Assembly (NCBI RefSeq): GCF_016803135.1
Contig: NZ_JAEVFE010000001.1
Span: forward strand, 558,001-622,000
DNA: 64,000 nucleotides
DNA from: Altererythrobacter sp. C41
GTDB taxonomy: Bacteria; Pseudomonadota; Alphaproteobacteria; Sphingomonadales; Sphingomonadaceae
Reading direction: 5' to 3'
Position numbers and translations under genes: made by a program. This document shows, piece after piece, positions 16,599 through 24,845 of this stretch (position 1 is the stretch's first letter; every line of letters starts with the position of its first letter). A model generated the notes under the pieces. It did no database searches and was not told the DNA's origin. It saw nothing but the letters and a program-made list of their open reading frames with translations.

Positions 16599-17275
16599 TG
16601 GCCTTCCGCTCCGCAGTCATCACCTTCCCCGGCTCCAATTGCGACCGCGATCTGGCGGTCGCGCTCGAGAAGGTCTCGGGCACGCCGGCAATGCGCGTGT
16701 GGCACGGCGATGCGGAGCTGCCCGAGCGGCTCGATTTCATCGGTATCCCCGGCGGCTTCTCCTACGGCGACTATCTTCGCTGCGGCGCGATCGCGAGCCG
16801 CAGCCCGATCATGCGCGCGGTGATCGAGGCGGCGGAGCGCGGCGTGCCCGTGCTCGGCGTGTGCAACGGCTTCCAGGTTCTGACCGAGAGCGGCCTGCTG
16901 CCCGGCGCGCTGATGCGCAACGCCCAGCTCACCTTCACCTGCCGCATCGCCCCGCTGCGGGTCGAGAACAGCCAGTCGCTGTTCACCGGCGGCTATGACC
17001 GGGGGCAGAAGATCATGCTGCCCGTCGCCCATCATGACGGCAACTATTTCGCGGACGAGGACACGCTCGACCGGATCGAGGGCGAAGGCCGCGTCGCCTT
17101 CCGCTACCTCGACGCGTGCAACGGCTCGCGGCGCGACATCGCCGGCATTCTCAACCACGCCGGCAACGTGCTCGGCATGATGCCCCACCCCGAGCGCGCG
17201 ATCGAATCCGATCACGGCGGCAGCGACGGCCGCGCCTTGTTCGAAAGCGCCGTAAAGGGCCTGGTCGCCGCCTGA
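16598..17275 (+). CDS. purQ: Phosphoribosylformylglycinamidine synthase, PurQ glutaminase subunit
   Basis: A 225-residue class I glutamine amidotransferase that feeds ammonia to PurL. The nucleophile C89 is in [10 protein letters not shown]; the partner residues H197 and E199 are in [26 protein letters not shown] is the family N-terminus. It is coupled to purS. A 320-base gap without recognised genes follows. Confidence 0.96.
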   Translation: MAFRSAVITFPGSNCDRDLAVALEKVSGTPAMRVWHGDAELPERLDFIGIPGGFSYGDYLRCGAIASRSPIMRAVIEAAERGVPVLGVCNGFQVLTESGLLPGALMRNAQLTFTCRIAPLRVENSQSLFTGGYDRGQKIMLPVAHHDGNYFADEDTLDRIEGEGRVAFRYLDACNGSRRDIAGILNHAGNVLGMMPHPERAIESDHGGSDGRALFESAVKGLVAA

Positions 17276-17595
17276 GGACCGCGGCCCGGCGCGGCTGCAC
17301 GTCCCCGAGTTTCCGGTGATCGGAACTGCCGTCCTCTGATCGAGAGGCAGGCTGCGGCCCGCACAGGCTAACCGCCGCTTACCGCCGCACTTTCTATCGC
17401 ACTATATCCCCGCACGGGATGGAGCACGCAGTCATATTGCGCGGCCGCCCTTGCCTGCGGACCGATTGTTCTGCACATTGTGCATGCAAATAGAGCGCGG
17501 AGAAAAAAGCGCAGCAAGAAGGAGACCGCCACCAGGGCGATGGGATGACAGTCAGGTTCCGAAAGAGGGCCGGCTAACGGAGAGGAGATGGAGAG
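17276..17595. other. 320-base intergenic region after purQ
   Basis: No gene or clear terminator is seen. The only clear structures are a perfect 13-base palindrome at 17472-17484 and a purine-rich leader with a strong ribosome site (GGAGAGGAGATGGAGAG) just before the small membrane protein at 17596. Confidence 0.5.
17472..17484. promoter_or_regulatory. Perfect palindrome TGCACATTGTGCA, possible operator
   Basis: A 6-1-6 inverted repeat 111 bases upstream of the small membrane protein gene. Its symmetry is that of a dimeric repressor or activator site; the symmetry does not extend into the flanks. The regulator is unknown. Confidence 0.35.
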
Positions 17596-17892
17596 ATGCT
17601 GATTGCAACTTGGCTTGCGATGTTCGTCATCGGCTGGTTTTCGGATCGGTGGCGCTCCGGCCTGCCGATTGCGCCGGTGGTTGCCGCAGGGACGACGGCG
17701 CTCTGCCTCGTCACCACGAACAGCCCGGTCTTCACCGCGGTCGAACGACACCTCAGCTTCACCGCCGAGAGCATGGCGCTCAATTTCCTGGTGAAGCTGA
17801 TCTATGCCTTCCTGTTCTACTCGGCCGGACATCTCGGCAAACGCGCGCTCGATCGATCGCGGCGCAATTCGGCAGAGCCCGGGATCGGCTAG
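17596..17892 (+). CDS. Small hypothetical membrane protein
   Basis: 98 residues with a strong ribosome site directly upstream. Two or three hydrophobic segments are visible (residues 1-15, 24-40 and about 64-80, ending FLVKLIYAFLFYSAGHLG) and a basic C-terminal tail (KRALDRSRRN). I do not recognise a family. It lies alone between purQ and the iron-uptake regulator, transcribed in the same direction as both. The good ribosome site and clean membrane pattern make it a likely real gene. Confidence 0.65.
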   Translation: MLIATWLAMFVIGWFSDRWRSGLPIAPVVAAGTTALCLVTTNSPVFTAVERHLSFTAESMALNFLVKLIYAFLFYSAGHLGKRALDRSRRNSAEPGIG

Positions 17893-18039
17893 ATTCCCGC
17901 TTGGGACCCGATGCGATTTTGGGTCTAAAGCACCCAGGTTTCGCGAAATTCCTTCGTAAAGCGACCTAGCTCGCTTTTCGCCGGCTTCGACCACGCCGTC
18001 CTCGCGGGAGTTGACCCGCGCCCACTTTCCGCGACAGTG

Positions 18040-18054
18040 TGCGAATGATTCGCA
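18040..18054. promoter_or_regulatory. Fur-box-like 7-1-7 inverted repeat
   Basis: TGCGAATGATTCGCA is a perfect 7-1-7 palindrome with the AATnATT core of Fur boxes. It sits 15 bases upstream of the proposed start of the LysR-type regulator, just after a TTGACC that could be a -35 box (18011-18016). Binding by Fur would repress the regulator when iron is plentiful. The match is seen; the regulation is inferred. Confidence 0.65.
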
Positions 18055-18069
18055 ATAGGAGCTGTCGCG

Positions 18070-19008
18070 ATTTCCACCCGTGTTGATCCCAGTCTGCTGG
18101 TCATCCTCGCAATCCTTCTGAAGACCCGGAGCGTCACGCACACGGCCCTCCAGCTCAAGACCAGTCAGCCGTCGGTCAGCCGGGCACTGGCGCAATTGCG
18201 AAGGCTGCTGGAAGATCCGCTTCTCGTGCGAAAGGGCGGCGGCATGACGCTCACGCGCCGCGGCGAGGAACTGGTCGCGCCGCTGCAGCAGTGGCTCGCG
18301 GCGACCGAAGCACTGCTCGAACCGCCGCTGTTCGACCCCTTGCGCCTGAAGCGCAGGTTCCGCATCGCGTCGACCGACTTCGGCGTCTCCGCAGTCATCG
18401 CGCCTGTTTTGCCGAAGTTCATGACGCTCGCACCGCAGGCGTCGATCGAGGTGGTGCCGTTGAAGGGGGGCATGACCGACGAGCTCGCTGCCGGCGACGT
18501 CGACTTGCTCGTCTCGGGCCTCGATCCGAACCCCAGCCAGACGCACGAGCGCTATCTCTTCACCGAGGACTTCTCCTGCCTTTTCCGCGCCGGACATCCC
18601 CTGTCGCGCGGGCGATCAGCCATTCCGCTCGACGAATTTCTCGAATGGCCGCACATCGCACTGACGGTAGGCGAGCACGATTTCGACCGCATCGAGAGCC
18701 GCCTCGGTTCACTCGGGCGCCGGCGGATCGTCGCGCGATTGCCGTACTTCGGGGCATCCGCGGAAGTGATCGGCAAATCCGACGCCGTCGTCACCCTTCC
18801 CACCCGCGCGGCCCGTTATTTCGCGGCCGCGCACCGCCTCGGCTGTCGCGGTGCGCCGCAGGAAATCGGCACCTTCGACTATCGCCTCTTGTGGCATGAG
18901 CGAACCGCGCGCGACGCCGCTTCGGTCTGGTTGCGCGACCTGCTGGCCGAGCCACATCATTCAATTCGCGAAAGACCGAAATCCGATCTGGATATTTGCC
19001 GCCTCTGA
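18070..19008 (+). CDS. LysR-family transcriptional regulator, probable ATT start
   Basis: About 312 residues. The helix-turn-helix is complete only if translation begins upstream of the first in-frame ATG at 18196: the stretch RVDPSLLVILAILLKTRSV then SQPSVSRALAQLRRLLEDPL is the normal LysR N-terminus. Between the in-frame TGA at 18046 and the HTH there is no ATG, GTG or TTG. An ATT at 18070 lies 8 bases after a perfect AGGAG, so it is the likeliest start (ATT starts are known for infC). The C-terminal half is the usual effector-binding domain. It heads the siderophore uptake genes and probably controls them. Confidence 0.8.
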   Translation: MSTRVDPSLLVILAILLKTRSVTHTALQLKTSQPSVSRALAQLRRLLEDPLLVRKGGGMTLTRRGEELVAPLQQWLAATEALLEPPLFDPLRLKRRFRIASTDFGVSAVIAPVLPKFMTLAPQASIEVVPLKGGMTDELAAGDVDLLVSGLDPNPSQTHERYLFTEDFSCLFRAGHPLSRGRSAIPLDEFLEWPHIALTVGEHDFDRIESRLGSLGRRRIVARLPYFGASAEVIGKSDAVVTLPTRAARYFAAAHRLGCRGAPQEIGTFDYRLLWHERTARDAASVWLRDLLAEPHHSIRERPKSDLDICRL

Positions 19009-19028
19009 TTCCGGCTGGCAGTCGCACT

Positions 19029-19043
19029 TGAGAAGCAATCGCA
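19029..19043. promoter_or_regulatory. Second, imperfect Fur-box-like site before the TonB receptor
   Basis: TGAGAAGCAATCGCA matches 11 of the 14 non-central bases of the perfect box at 18040-18054 and lies 37 bases upstream of the receptor start. Its position between regulator and receptor fits iron control of the uptake genes. It is weaker than the first site. Confidence 0.45.
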
Positions 19044-19079
19044 ATAAACCGGTTGCCCTCAAGGGGTCTCGAAGAATTG

Positions 19080-21050
19080 ATGAACGACGCGCTTTGCCGC
19101 CGCCTGCTCGCATCCGCCGTGTTTCCGAGCCTGGCGTTCGCGGTTCCCGCTCATGCCGAGGTGGCCGCCGATCCGGACGCCATTGTTGTGACCGCCACTT
19201 CGCGCGAGCAGCAGGTCAAGGACGCGCCCGCGTCGATCAGCGTCATCACGCGCGAAGAGCTGGAGCGCCTGCCCTATCGCGAGCTGACCGATGCTCTGCT
19301 CGAGATTCCCGGCGTTACGGTGACACCCGGTGAAGGGAACAGCCGTGATATTTCGATCCGCGGCATGTCGCCGCAATACTCGCTGATCCTCGTCGACGGG
19401 CGGCGGCTCAGTTCGCGCGAATCCCGCACCAACGGGGGCAGCATCAGCGAGGGCGGGCTGCTGCCTCCGCTGGAAGCGATCGAGCGGATAGAAGTCGTCC
19501 GCGGCCCAATGTCCTCGCTTTACGGGTCCGACGCGATGGGCGGTGTGGTCAACGTGATCACCCGCAGCATTGCCGAAAGCTGGCGCGGCAGCCTCCGCGT
19601 CAACGGCACGCTCCAGCTCGCCGAGGATTACGGCAACTTCTACGACGGCAATTTCTACATCTCCGGCCCCGTTGTCGGAAACGCGGTCGGCCTGCAGGTG
19701 CAGGGGTCGATCAACCGGCGCGAGGAAGACGATGTCGTCGGCGGCACACCCGAGCGCGAGGACGAGTCGATCGCCGCCAAACTGGGCTTTGACACAGGCT
19801 CCAGTCACCGCTTCATCCTCGAAGGCGGCTATTACCGGCAGAAGACCGTCTCCACCGCCGGCAAGACCGTCGAAGTTTCGGCGACCGAGCCGGAGGGGAC
19901 CGAAGCGCCGATGACGCAGAACCGCTGGGTCGCCTCGCTCAGCCATAACGGCGACTGGGGTTTCGCCGACTCGGACAGCTACCTCCAGTACGAGGATGCG
20001 GAGCACGTCGAGGGCAAGAAGCGGATCAAGAACACGGTGGGGCAGTCGATCTGGACGGTGCCTCTGCCTGCCAACGTCCTGAGCGTCGGGCTGTTCTATC
20101 GGCATGAGGACCTGACCGACCTGACCGGTAACGGGTTGTCCGGATCCACGCGCACCGGCGCCACACGCACCAACTGGGCGCTCTTCGCCGAGAACGAACT
20201 CAGTATCCTGGACAATCTGAAGCTGACCGGCGGCATCCGCATGGATGACGACGAGCAGTACGGTTCCCATTGGACGCCGCGCATCTACGCCGTGTGGAAC
20301 ATCACTCCGGAATTCACGCTGAAGGGCGGCTATTCGCAAGGCTTCCGTGCCCCGAACCTGCGCCAGACTCTTCCTGACTGGGGTCAAATGAGCCGCGGCG
20401 GGACCATCTATGGGAACCCCGATCTGGAAGCGGAGACGTCGCGCACGCTCGAAGCCTCCCTGCTCTATGACGGCGGACCTCTCGAAGCGAGCCTCGCCGC
20501 CTACGACACGCGCTTCAAGGACAAGATCACCCGCATCACCTGCGAGGAAGCGGGCGCATGGTGCGTCGATGAACCGTTGAGCTCGATCGGCCGTCCCCCG
20601 ACCACTTACGTCAATATAGACGAAGCGCGTGTGCGCGGCATCGAGGCGACCGTGAACCTGCGGCTTACGCAGGCGGTCAGGCTGAATGCCACAGGTACCC
20701 TGACCGATTCCGAGCAGTTGACCGGCCCCGCCGCGGGCGCGGCGCTCAACGACACGCCCAAGCAGCAGGCCAGCGCATCGCTGAGCTGGCGGCCGGACGA
20801 TCGTTTCAGCGGCTACCTGCGCGCGGTCTATCGCGGAGAGGAGGCCGTCACCGAAGCGCAGATCAGCGGCGAGAACGTGGTGGCCGCCTCTTACACGACC
20901 GTGGACATCGGCGGCTCCTACAGGATTTCGCCGGCGTTCACGCTGCACGGCGGTGTCCAGAACCTGTTCGACAAGCGCCTCGCCTACGCGGACTACGCCT
21001 ATGTCATCGATCCTGCGCGCGTCTGGCTGGGCGTGGCCGCGCGGTTCTGA
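19080..21050 (+). CDS. TonB-dependent siderophore receptor
   Basis: A 656-residue outer-membrane receptor importing a ferric siderophore with TonB energy. The signal peptide ends at about AHA|E (residue 27). A TonB-box-like DAIVVTATSRE follows, then the plug (TPGEGNSRDISIRGMSPQYS, VDGRRLSSRESRT, IEVVRGPMSSLYGSDAMGGV) and a 22-strand-type barrel ending in the required aromatic residue (VWLGVAARF). The plug resembles the FepA/colicin-receptor group. I use the ATG at 19080; a TTG at 19053 is in frame but spoils the signal peptide. It is followed by a binding lipoprotein and ABC transporter. Confidence 0.95.
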   Translation: MNDALCRRLLASAVFPSLAFAVPAHAEVAADPDAIVVTATSREQQVKDAPASISVITREELERLPYRELTDALLEIPGVTVTPGEGNSRDISIRGMSPQYSLILVDGRRLSSRESRTNGGSISEGGLLPPLEAIERIEVVRGPMSSLYGSDAMGGVVNVITRSIAESWRGSLRVNGTLQLAEDYGNFYDGNFYISGPVVGNAVGLQVQGSINRREEDDVVGGTPEREDESIAAKLGFDTGSSHRFILEGGYYRQKTVSTAGKTVEVSATEPEGTEAPMTQNRWVASLSHNGDWGFADSDSYLQYEDAEHVEGKKRIKNTVGQSIWTVPLPANVLSVGLFYRHEDLTDLTGNGLSGSTRTGATRTNWALFAENELSILDNLKLTGGIRMDDDEQYGSHWTPRIYAVWNITPEFTLKGGYSQGFRAPNLRQTLPDWGQMSRGGTIYGNPDLEAETSRTLEASLLYDGGPLEASLAAYDTRFKDKITRITCEEAGAWCVDEPLSSIGRPPTTYVNIDEARVRGIEATVNLRLTQAVRLNATGTLTDSEQLTGPAAGAALNDTPKQQASASLSWRPDDRFSGYLRAVYRGEEAVTEAQISGENVVAASYTTVDIGGSYRISPAFTLHGGVQNLFDKRLAYADYAYVIDPARVWLGVAARF

Positions 21051-21097
21051 GGGATCCTCCCGATACTGTTGCTTCAATCGCTAACGGAGACATTGTA

Positions 21098-22060
21098 ATG
21101 TGGAAGAAAGCTTCGGCGTTGGGCGGTCTTGCGGCCGCCGCGCTGCTCTTGGCGGGATGCGGCGATCCTTCGGCATCCGCCCAGCCTGGCGCGTCGGAAA
21201 CGCAGCCGGTAACCCATGCACAGGGCACGACCGAAATCCCCGCAAGCCCTGCTCGGGTGGCGGTATTCGACCTGTCGGCGCTCGACACACTCGATGCTCT
21301 GGGCGTCGGCGTGGCAGGTGTCGCGGGCGACAATTTCCCGCCTTATCTCAGCAAGTACGGCGAAGACGGCTATGCGAAGCTGGGCACTTTGTTCGAGCCC
21401 GACCTTGAGGCGGTCAACGCACTGCAGCCGGACCTCGCGATCACCGGCGGCCGCTCGAGCGCGAAGTATCAGCAGGTCGCCGGAATGGTGCCGACCATCG
21501 ACATGCGCACGGACAACAATGCGCCGATCGCGACGACCGTCGCAAACACGCGCATGCTCGCCGCGATCTTCGGCAAGACCGACGAGGCCGAGCAACGGAT
21601 CGCGCGCCTCGAGCAATCGATCGAGAACCTCCGCGCCCGCACCGCCGAGGGGGGCCGCGGCCTGATCGTCCTGACGACCGGCGGGCGCATGAGCGCCTAT
21701 GGCCCCGGATCCCGTTTCGGGGTCATCCACACCGACTTCGGCGTACCCACCGCGGCGGAAGGCCTCGATACGTCGCTTCACGGCGAGGCGATCGGTTCCG
21801 AATTCATCCGCGAGCGCAATCCGGACTGGCTGTTCGTGATCGATCGGGACGCGGCGATCGGCCAGGGCGATGCGGCCAAGCGCCTGCTCGACAATCCGCT
21901 CGTGCGGGAGACCAACGCGTGGAAGAACGATCAGGTCGTCTATCTCAACCCCGTCGCCTGGTACCTTGTCGGCAGCGGCCTGCAATCCACCCAGACCATG
22001 GTCGACGAGATCGCGGCTGCCTACGAGCGTGCCGAAGGCACCTCCGCAGAAGGCCAGTGA
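21098..22060 (+). CDS. Siderophore-binding periplasmic lipoprotein (CeuE/YclQ/FatB type)
   Basis: A 320-residue substrate-binding protein of the ferric-siderophore ABC importer. The lipobox LLAGC gives lipidation at C21. The run FDLSALDTLDALGV, YGEDGYAKLGTLFEPDLE and ALQPDLAITGGR is typical of the CeuE/YclQ group, which binds catecholate iron complexes. By family analogy H228 (SLHGEAIG) and Y289 (PVAWYLVGSG) would be the iron-contacting pair. It lies 47 bases after the receptor gene and 6 bases before the first permease, so it belongs to the same operon. Confidence 0.93.
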   Translation: MWKKASALGGLAAAALLLAGCGDPSASAQPGASETQPVTHAQGTTEIPASPARVAVFDLSALDTLDALGVGVAGVAGDNFPPYLSKYGEDGYAKLGTLFEPDLEAVNALQPDLAITGGRSSAKYQQVAGMVPTIDMRTDNNAPIATTVANTRMLAAIFGKTDEAEQRIARLEQSIENLRARTAEGGRGLIVLTTGGRMSAYGPGSRFGVIHTDFGVPTAAEGLDTSLHGEAIGSEFIRERNPDWLFVIDRDAAIGQGDAAKRLLDNPLVRETNAWKNDQVVYLNPVAWYLVGSGLQSTQTMVDEIAAAYERAEGTSAEGQ

Positions 22061-22066
22061 TCGAGA

Positions 22067-23038
22067 TTGTTCGAACGTAACGGCAGGCTCGTCCTCGCGT
22101 GGACGGGCGTCGCCGCACTCGCCTTCGTCAGCCTCACCATCGGGGCCGGGACGTTGCACCTGGAAGAGCTGTTCTCAGGCTCCGGGGGCAACGCCTCGGC
22201 TCTGCTGCGCGAAAGCCGCGTCCCGCGAACCCTCGCGCTGGTCCTGGCCGGGAGTTCGCTCGCCATAGCCGGGCTGATCATGCAGATGATCGCCCGCAAC
22301 CGTTTCGTAGAGCCTGCCACGGCCGGCACGGCGGAATCCGCTGCGCTGGGCGTCCTGGCGGTAATGCTCCTCGCCCCGGGCATTTCCGTTCTGGCGAGAA
22401 TGCTCGTTGCCGGGGGTTTCGCGCTGGCAGGCACGTTCCTGTTCCTGCTGATCCTGCGCCGCATTCCCCATCGCTCGGCACTGGTGGTGCCGCTCGTCGG
22501 CCTGATGCTCGGCGGGGTCATCGATTCCATCACTACGTTCTTCGCCTATCGCTATGATCTGCTCCAGTCGATTTCGACCTGGATGGCCGGCGACTTCTCG
22601 GGCGTGCTTGCAGGACGCTACGAACTGCTCTGGATCGGATTCGCGCTCGCGCTCGCGGGCTACCTTGCCGCGGATCGATTCACCGCCATCGGCATCGGCG
22701 AGACATTCGCCGTCAACGTCGGCATCAACTATAACAGGGTCGTCGCGATCGGGCTGCTGATCGTTTCGCTCATCACGGCGAGCGTGGTCGTGACGGTCGG
22801 CCTGATCCCGTTCGTCGGGCTGATCGCCCCCAACCTGGTGGCCATGCGAATGGGCGACAATGCCCGCCGCTCCCTGCCCTGGGTGGCTCTCACCGGTGCG
22901 GCGCTGATCCTGCTGTGCGACATCGCCGGCCGCGTGGTTCGCTATCCTTACGAGATTCCGGTGGGGACCGTCGTCGGCGTGGTCGGGGGCGCGGTCTTCC
23001 TTGCGCTGCTGCTTCGAAGGGAGCGGCAGGTTGGCTAA
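22067..23038 (+). CDS. Iron-siderophore ABC transporter permease 1 (FatD/YclN-like)
   Basis: A 323-residue FecCD-family permease with about nine membrane helices. It begins at a TTG six bases after the binding protein. The RVPRTLALVLAGSSLAIAG segment, GTAESAALGVL and the C-terminal VGLIPFVGLIAPNLVAMRMG loop (contact with the ATPase) are family features. The following permease gene starts within its last eight bases. Confidence 0.93.
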   Translation: MFERNGRLVLAWTGVAALAFVSLTIGAGTLHLEELFSGSGGNASALLRESRVPRTLALVLAGSSLAIAGLIMQMIARNRFVEPATAGTAESAALGVLAVMLLAPGISVLARMLVAGGFALAGTFLFLLILRRIPHRSALVVPLVGLMLGGVIDSITTFFAYRYDLLQSISTWMAGDFSGVLAGRYELLWIGFALALAGYLAADRFTAIGIGETFAVNVGINYNRVVAIGLLIVSLITASVVVTVGLIPFVGLIAPNLVAMRMGDNARRSLPWVALTGAALILLCDIAGRVVRYPYEIPVGTVVGVVGGAVFLALLLRRERQVG

Positions 23039-23996
23039 CAGCGCCATCCGCTCCTCCCGACAGACGCTGTTCGGCCTTTTTGCCGGGGCGATGCTGTGCG
23101 TGGCGCTGTTCCTCACGGTCGGCGCGAACGGGCAGTGGGACTTCGTCCTGCCATTCCGCGGAACCAAGATCCTGACAATGGTGCTGGTCGGCTACTCGGT
23201 GGCCGTTTCCGCCGTGCTCTTCCAGACCGCCACCGGCAACCGGATCCTGACGCCGGGCATCATGGGTTTCGATTCCCTCTTCATTCTGCTCCAGACGCTC
23301 ATCGTCTTCTCGATCGGCGCGCAGGGCTACACCGGCATCGACCCGCGCCTGCTCTTTGCAGGCCAGGCGGCCCTGATGATCGGCTTTTCGGCCCTGCTCT
23401 ACCGCCTGCTGTTCCACAGCGGCGGGCGGAGCCTGCACCTGCTGGTCCTCACGGGCGTGGTGCTCGGCATCCTGTTCCGCAGCCTGTCGGAATTCGCCGG
23501 CCGGGTGATTTCGCCCAACGAGTACCTGTTCCTGCAGGACAGGTTCTTCGCCTCGTTCAACAATCCGGACACGCAGCTTCTCGCGTTCTCCTACGGCGTG
23601 GTCGGAGCCGTCTCGCTGATGGCCTGGCGGATGCTGCCGGCATTCGACGTCCTCGGGCTGGGTCGGGAGCGCGCCATCAGCCTCGGCGTCGATCATCGGC
23701 GCACCGTGGGCGCGATCCTGGCGATCACCGCGGTCCTGGTGTCGATCTCCACCGCGCTCGTCGGCCCGGTCACCTTCTTCGGCCTGCTGGTCTCCAACCT
23801 AGCCTATTGGCTGATACGCTCCCATCGCCATGTGCTGATCCTGCCTGCGGCGACGCTGCTCGCCGTCATCGCGCTGCTGGCCGGGCAACTGGTGCTGGAG
23901 CAGGCGCTCGGCTTCGGCACCAACTTGCGCGTGGTCCTGGAATTCGCCGGAGGGATAACCTTCATCTTGCTGCTCTTGCGTGATCCCCGTCGATGA
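23031..23996 (+). CDS. Iron-siderophore ABC transporter permease 2 (FatC/YclO-like)
   Basis: About 321 residues, the second FecCD-type permease. The TTG at 23031 is chosen because GAAGGGAG lies at good distance, although this overlaps the first permease by eight bases. FQTATGNRILTPGIMGFDSL and GPVTFFGLLVSNLAYWLIRS are typical. Together the two permeases form the inner-membrane channel for the siderophore delivered by the upstream lipoprotein. Its end overlaps the ATPase start (ATGA). Confidence 0.92.
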   Translation: MANSAIRSSRQTLFGLFAGAMLCVALFLTVGANGQWDFVLPFRGTKILTMVLVGYSVAVSAVLFQTATGNRILTPGIMGFDSLFILLQTLIVFSIGAQGYTGIDPRLLFAGQAALMIGFSALLYRLLFHSGGRSLHLLVLTGVVLGILFRSLSEFAGRVISPNEYLFLQDRFFASFNNPDTQLLAFSYGVVGAVSLMAWRMLPAFDVLGLGRERAISLGVDHRRTVGAILAITAVLVSISTALVGPVTFFGLLVSNLAYWLIRSHRHVLILPAATLLAVIALLAGQLVLEQALGFGTNLRVVLEFAGGITFILLLLRDPRR

Positions 23997-24748
23997 TCGA
24001 AGCAATCTCCGTCACCAAACGCTACGGCTCCTCCGTCGTGCTCGACGATGTCTCCGTGAAGATCCCGCATGGCGGGATCACCGCGATCATCGGGCCGAAC
24101 GGCGCCGGCAAGTCCACGCTGCTGGGCGTCATGAGCCGCCTGATCGCCCCCGACGCCGGCCATGTCACGATCGACGGCATGCGGGTGGATCAGACGCCTG
24201 GCGCGGTTCTGGCGCGGCGGCTCGCGATCCTCCGCCAGGATAACCACATCATGCTGCGTCTGACGGTGCGCGATCTGGTCGCCTTCGGCCGCTATCCGCA
24301 CAACCACGGCCGCCTCTCGCTGGCCGACCGCGACATCATCGAGCAGGCCATCCGGCAGCTCGATCTCGATGCTCTGGGCGACCGCTATCTCGACGAACTT
24401 TCCGGCGGCCAGCGCCAGCGCGCCTTCATCGCCATGGTTCTCGCGCAGGAGACCGATTACATCCTGCTGGACGAGCCCTTGAGCAGCCTGGACGTGCAGA
24501 AGTCCGTGCAGATGCTCGGCCTGTTCCGAACCGCGGCGGATGAACTCTCCCGAACCATCGTCATCGTCGTGCACGACATAGCGTTCGCCGCAAACTACGC
24601 CGACCGCATCATCGCCATGCGCGACGGCCGCATCGTTGCTGACGGGTCGCCTGACGAGGTTATCCGGCAGGACGTGCTCGAGGAAATCTATGATGTTCCG
24701 ATCGGCGTCCACCATGTCGATGGGCGCCGTCTGCTTGCATATCCATAA
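23993..24748 (+). CDS. Iron-siderophore ABC transporter ATP-binding protein (YclP/FatE-like)
   Basis: A 251-residue ATPase powering the importer. Walker A is GPNGAGKSTL (about residues 34-43), the signature is LSGGQRQRAFIAMVLAQE, Walker B is YILLDEPLSSLD, and the H-loop is VVHDIAFAANYADRI. It overlaps permease 2 by four bases and closes the operon; glmS converges from the other side after 97 bases with no clear terminator. Confidence 0.95.
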   Translation: MIEAISVTKRYGSSVVLDDVSVKIPHGGITAIIGPNGAGKSTLLGVMSRLIAPDAGHVTIDGMRVDQTPGAVLARRLAILRQDNHIMLRLTVRDLVAFGRYPHNHGRLSLADRDIIEQAIRQLDLDALGDRYLDELSGGQRQRAFIAMVLAQETDYILLDEPLSSLDVQKSVQMLGLFRTAADELSRTIVIVVHDIAFAANYADRIIAMRDGRIVADGSPDEVIRQDVLEEIYDVPIGVHHVDGRRLLAYP

Positions 24749-24845
24749 AGCAGTGCGCCCTATAGTCCGATCGGGTCATCGAAGGCGCCTGGTCGAGCGC
24801 GTGGCAGAGGATTCGATCGCGGCGCTTCTCGATTGACGCCGCCAC

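Noticed and set aside
18196-19008. The LysR gene starting at the first ATG (18196)
   Set aside because: This would remove most of the helix-turn-helix; the in-frame upstream sequence clearly encodes it.
19059-21077. A 672-codon open frame antisense to the TonB receptor
   Set aside because: No family features; it mirrors the codon pattern of the receptor gene.
24749-24845. Searched for a terminator between the ABC ATPase and glmS
   Set aside because: No convincing stem with a T-run was found.
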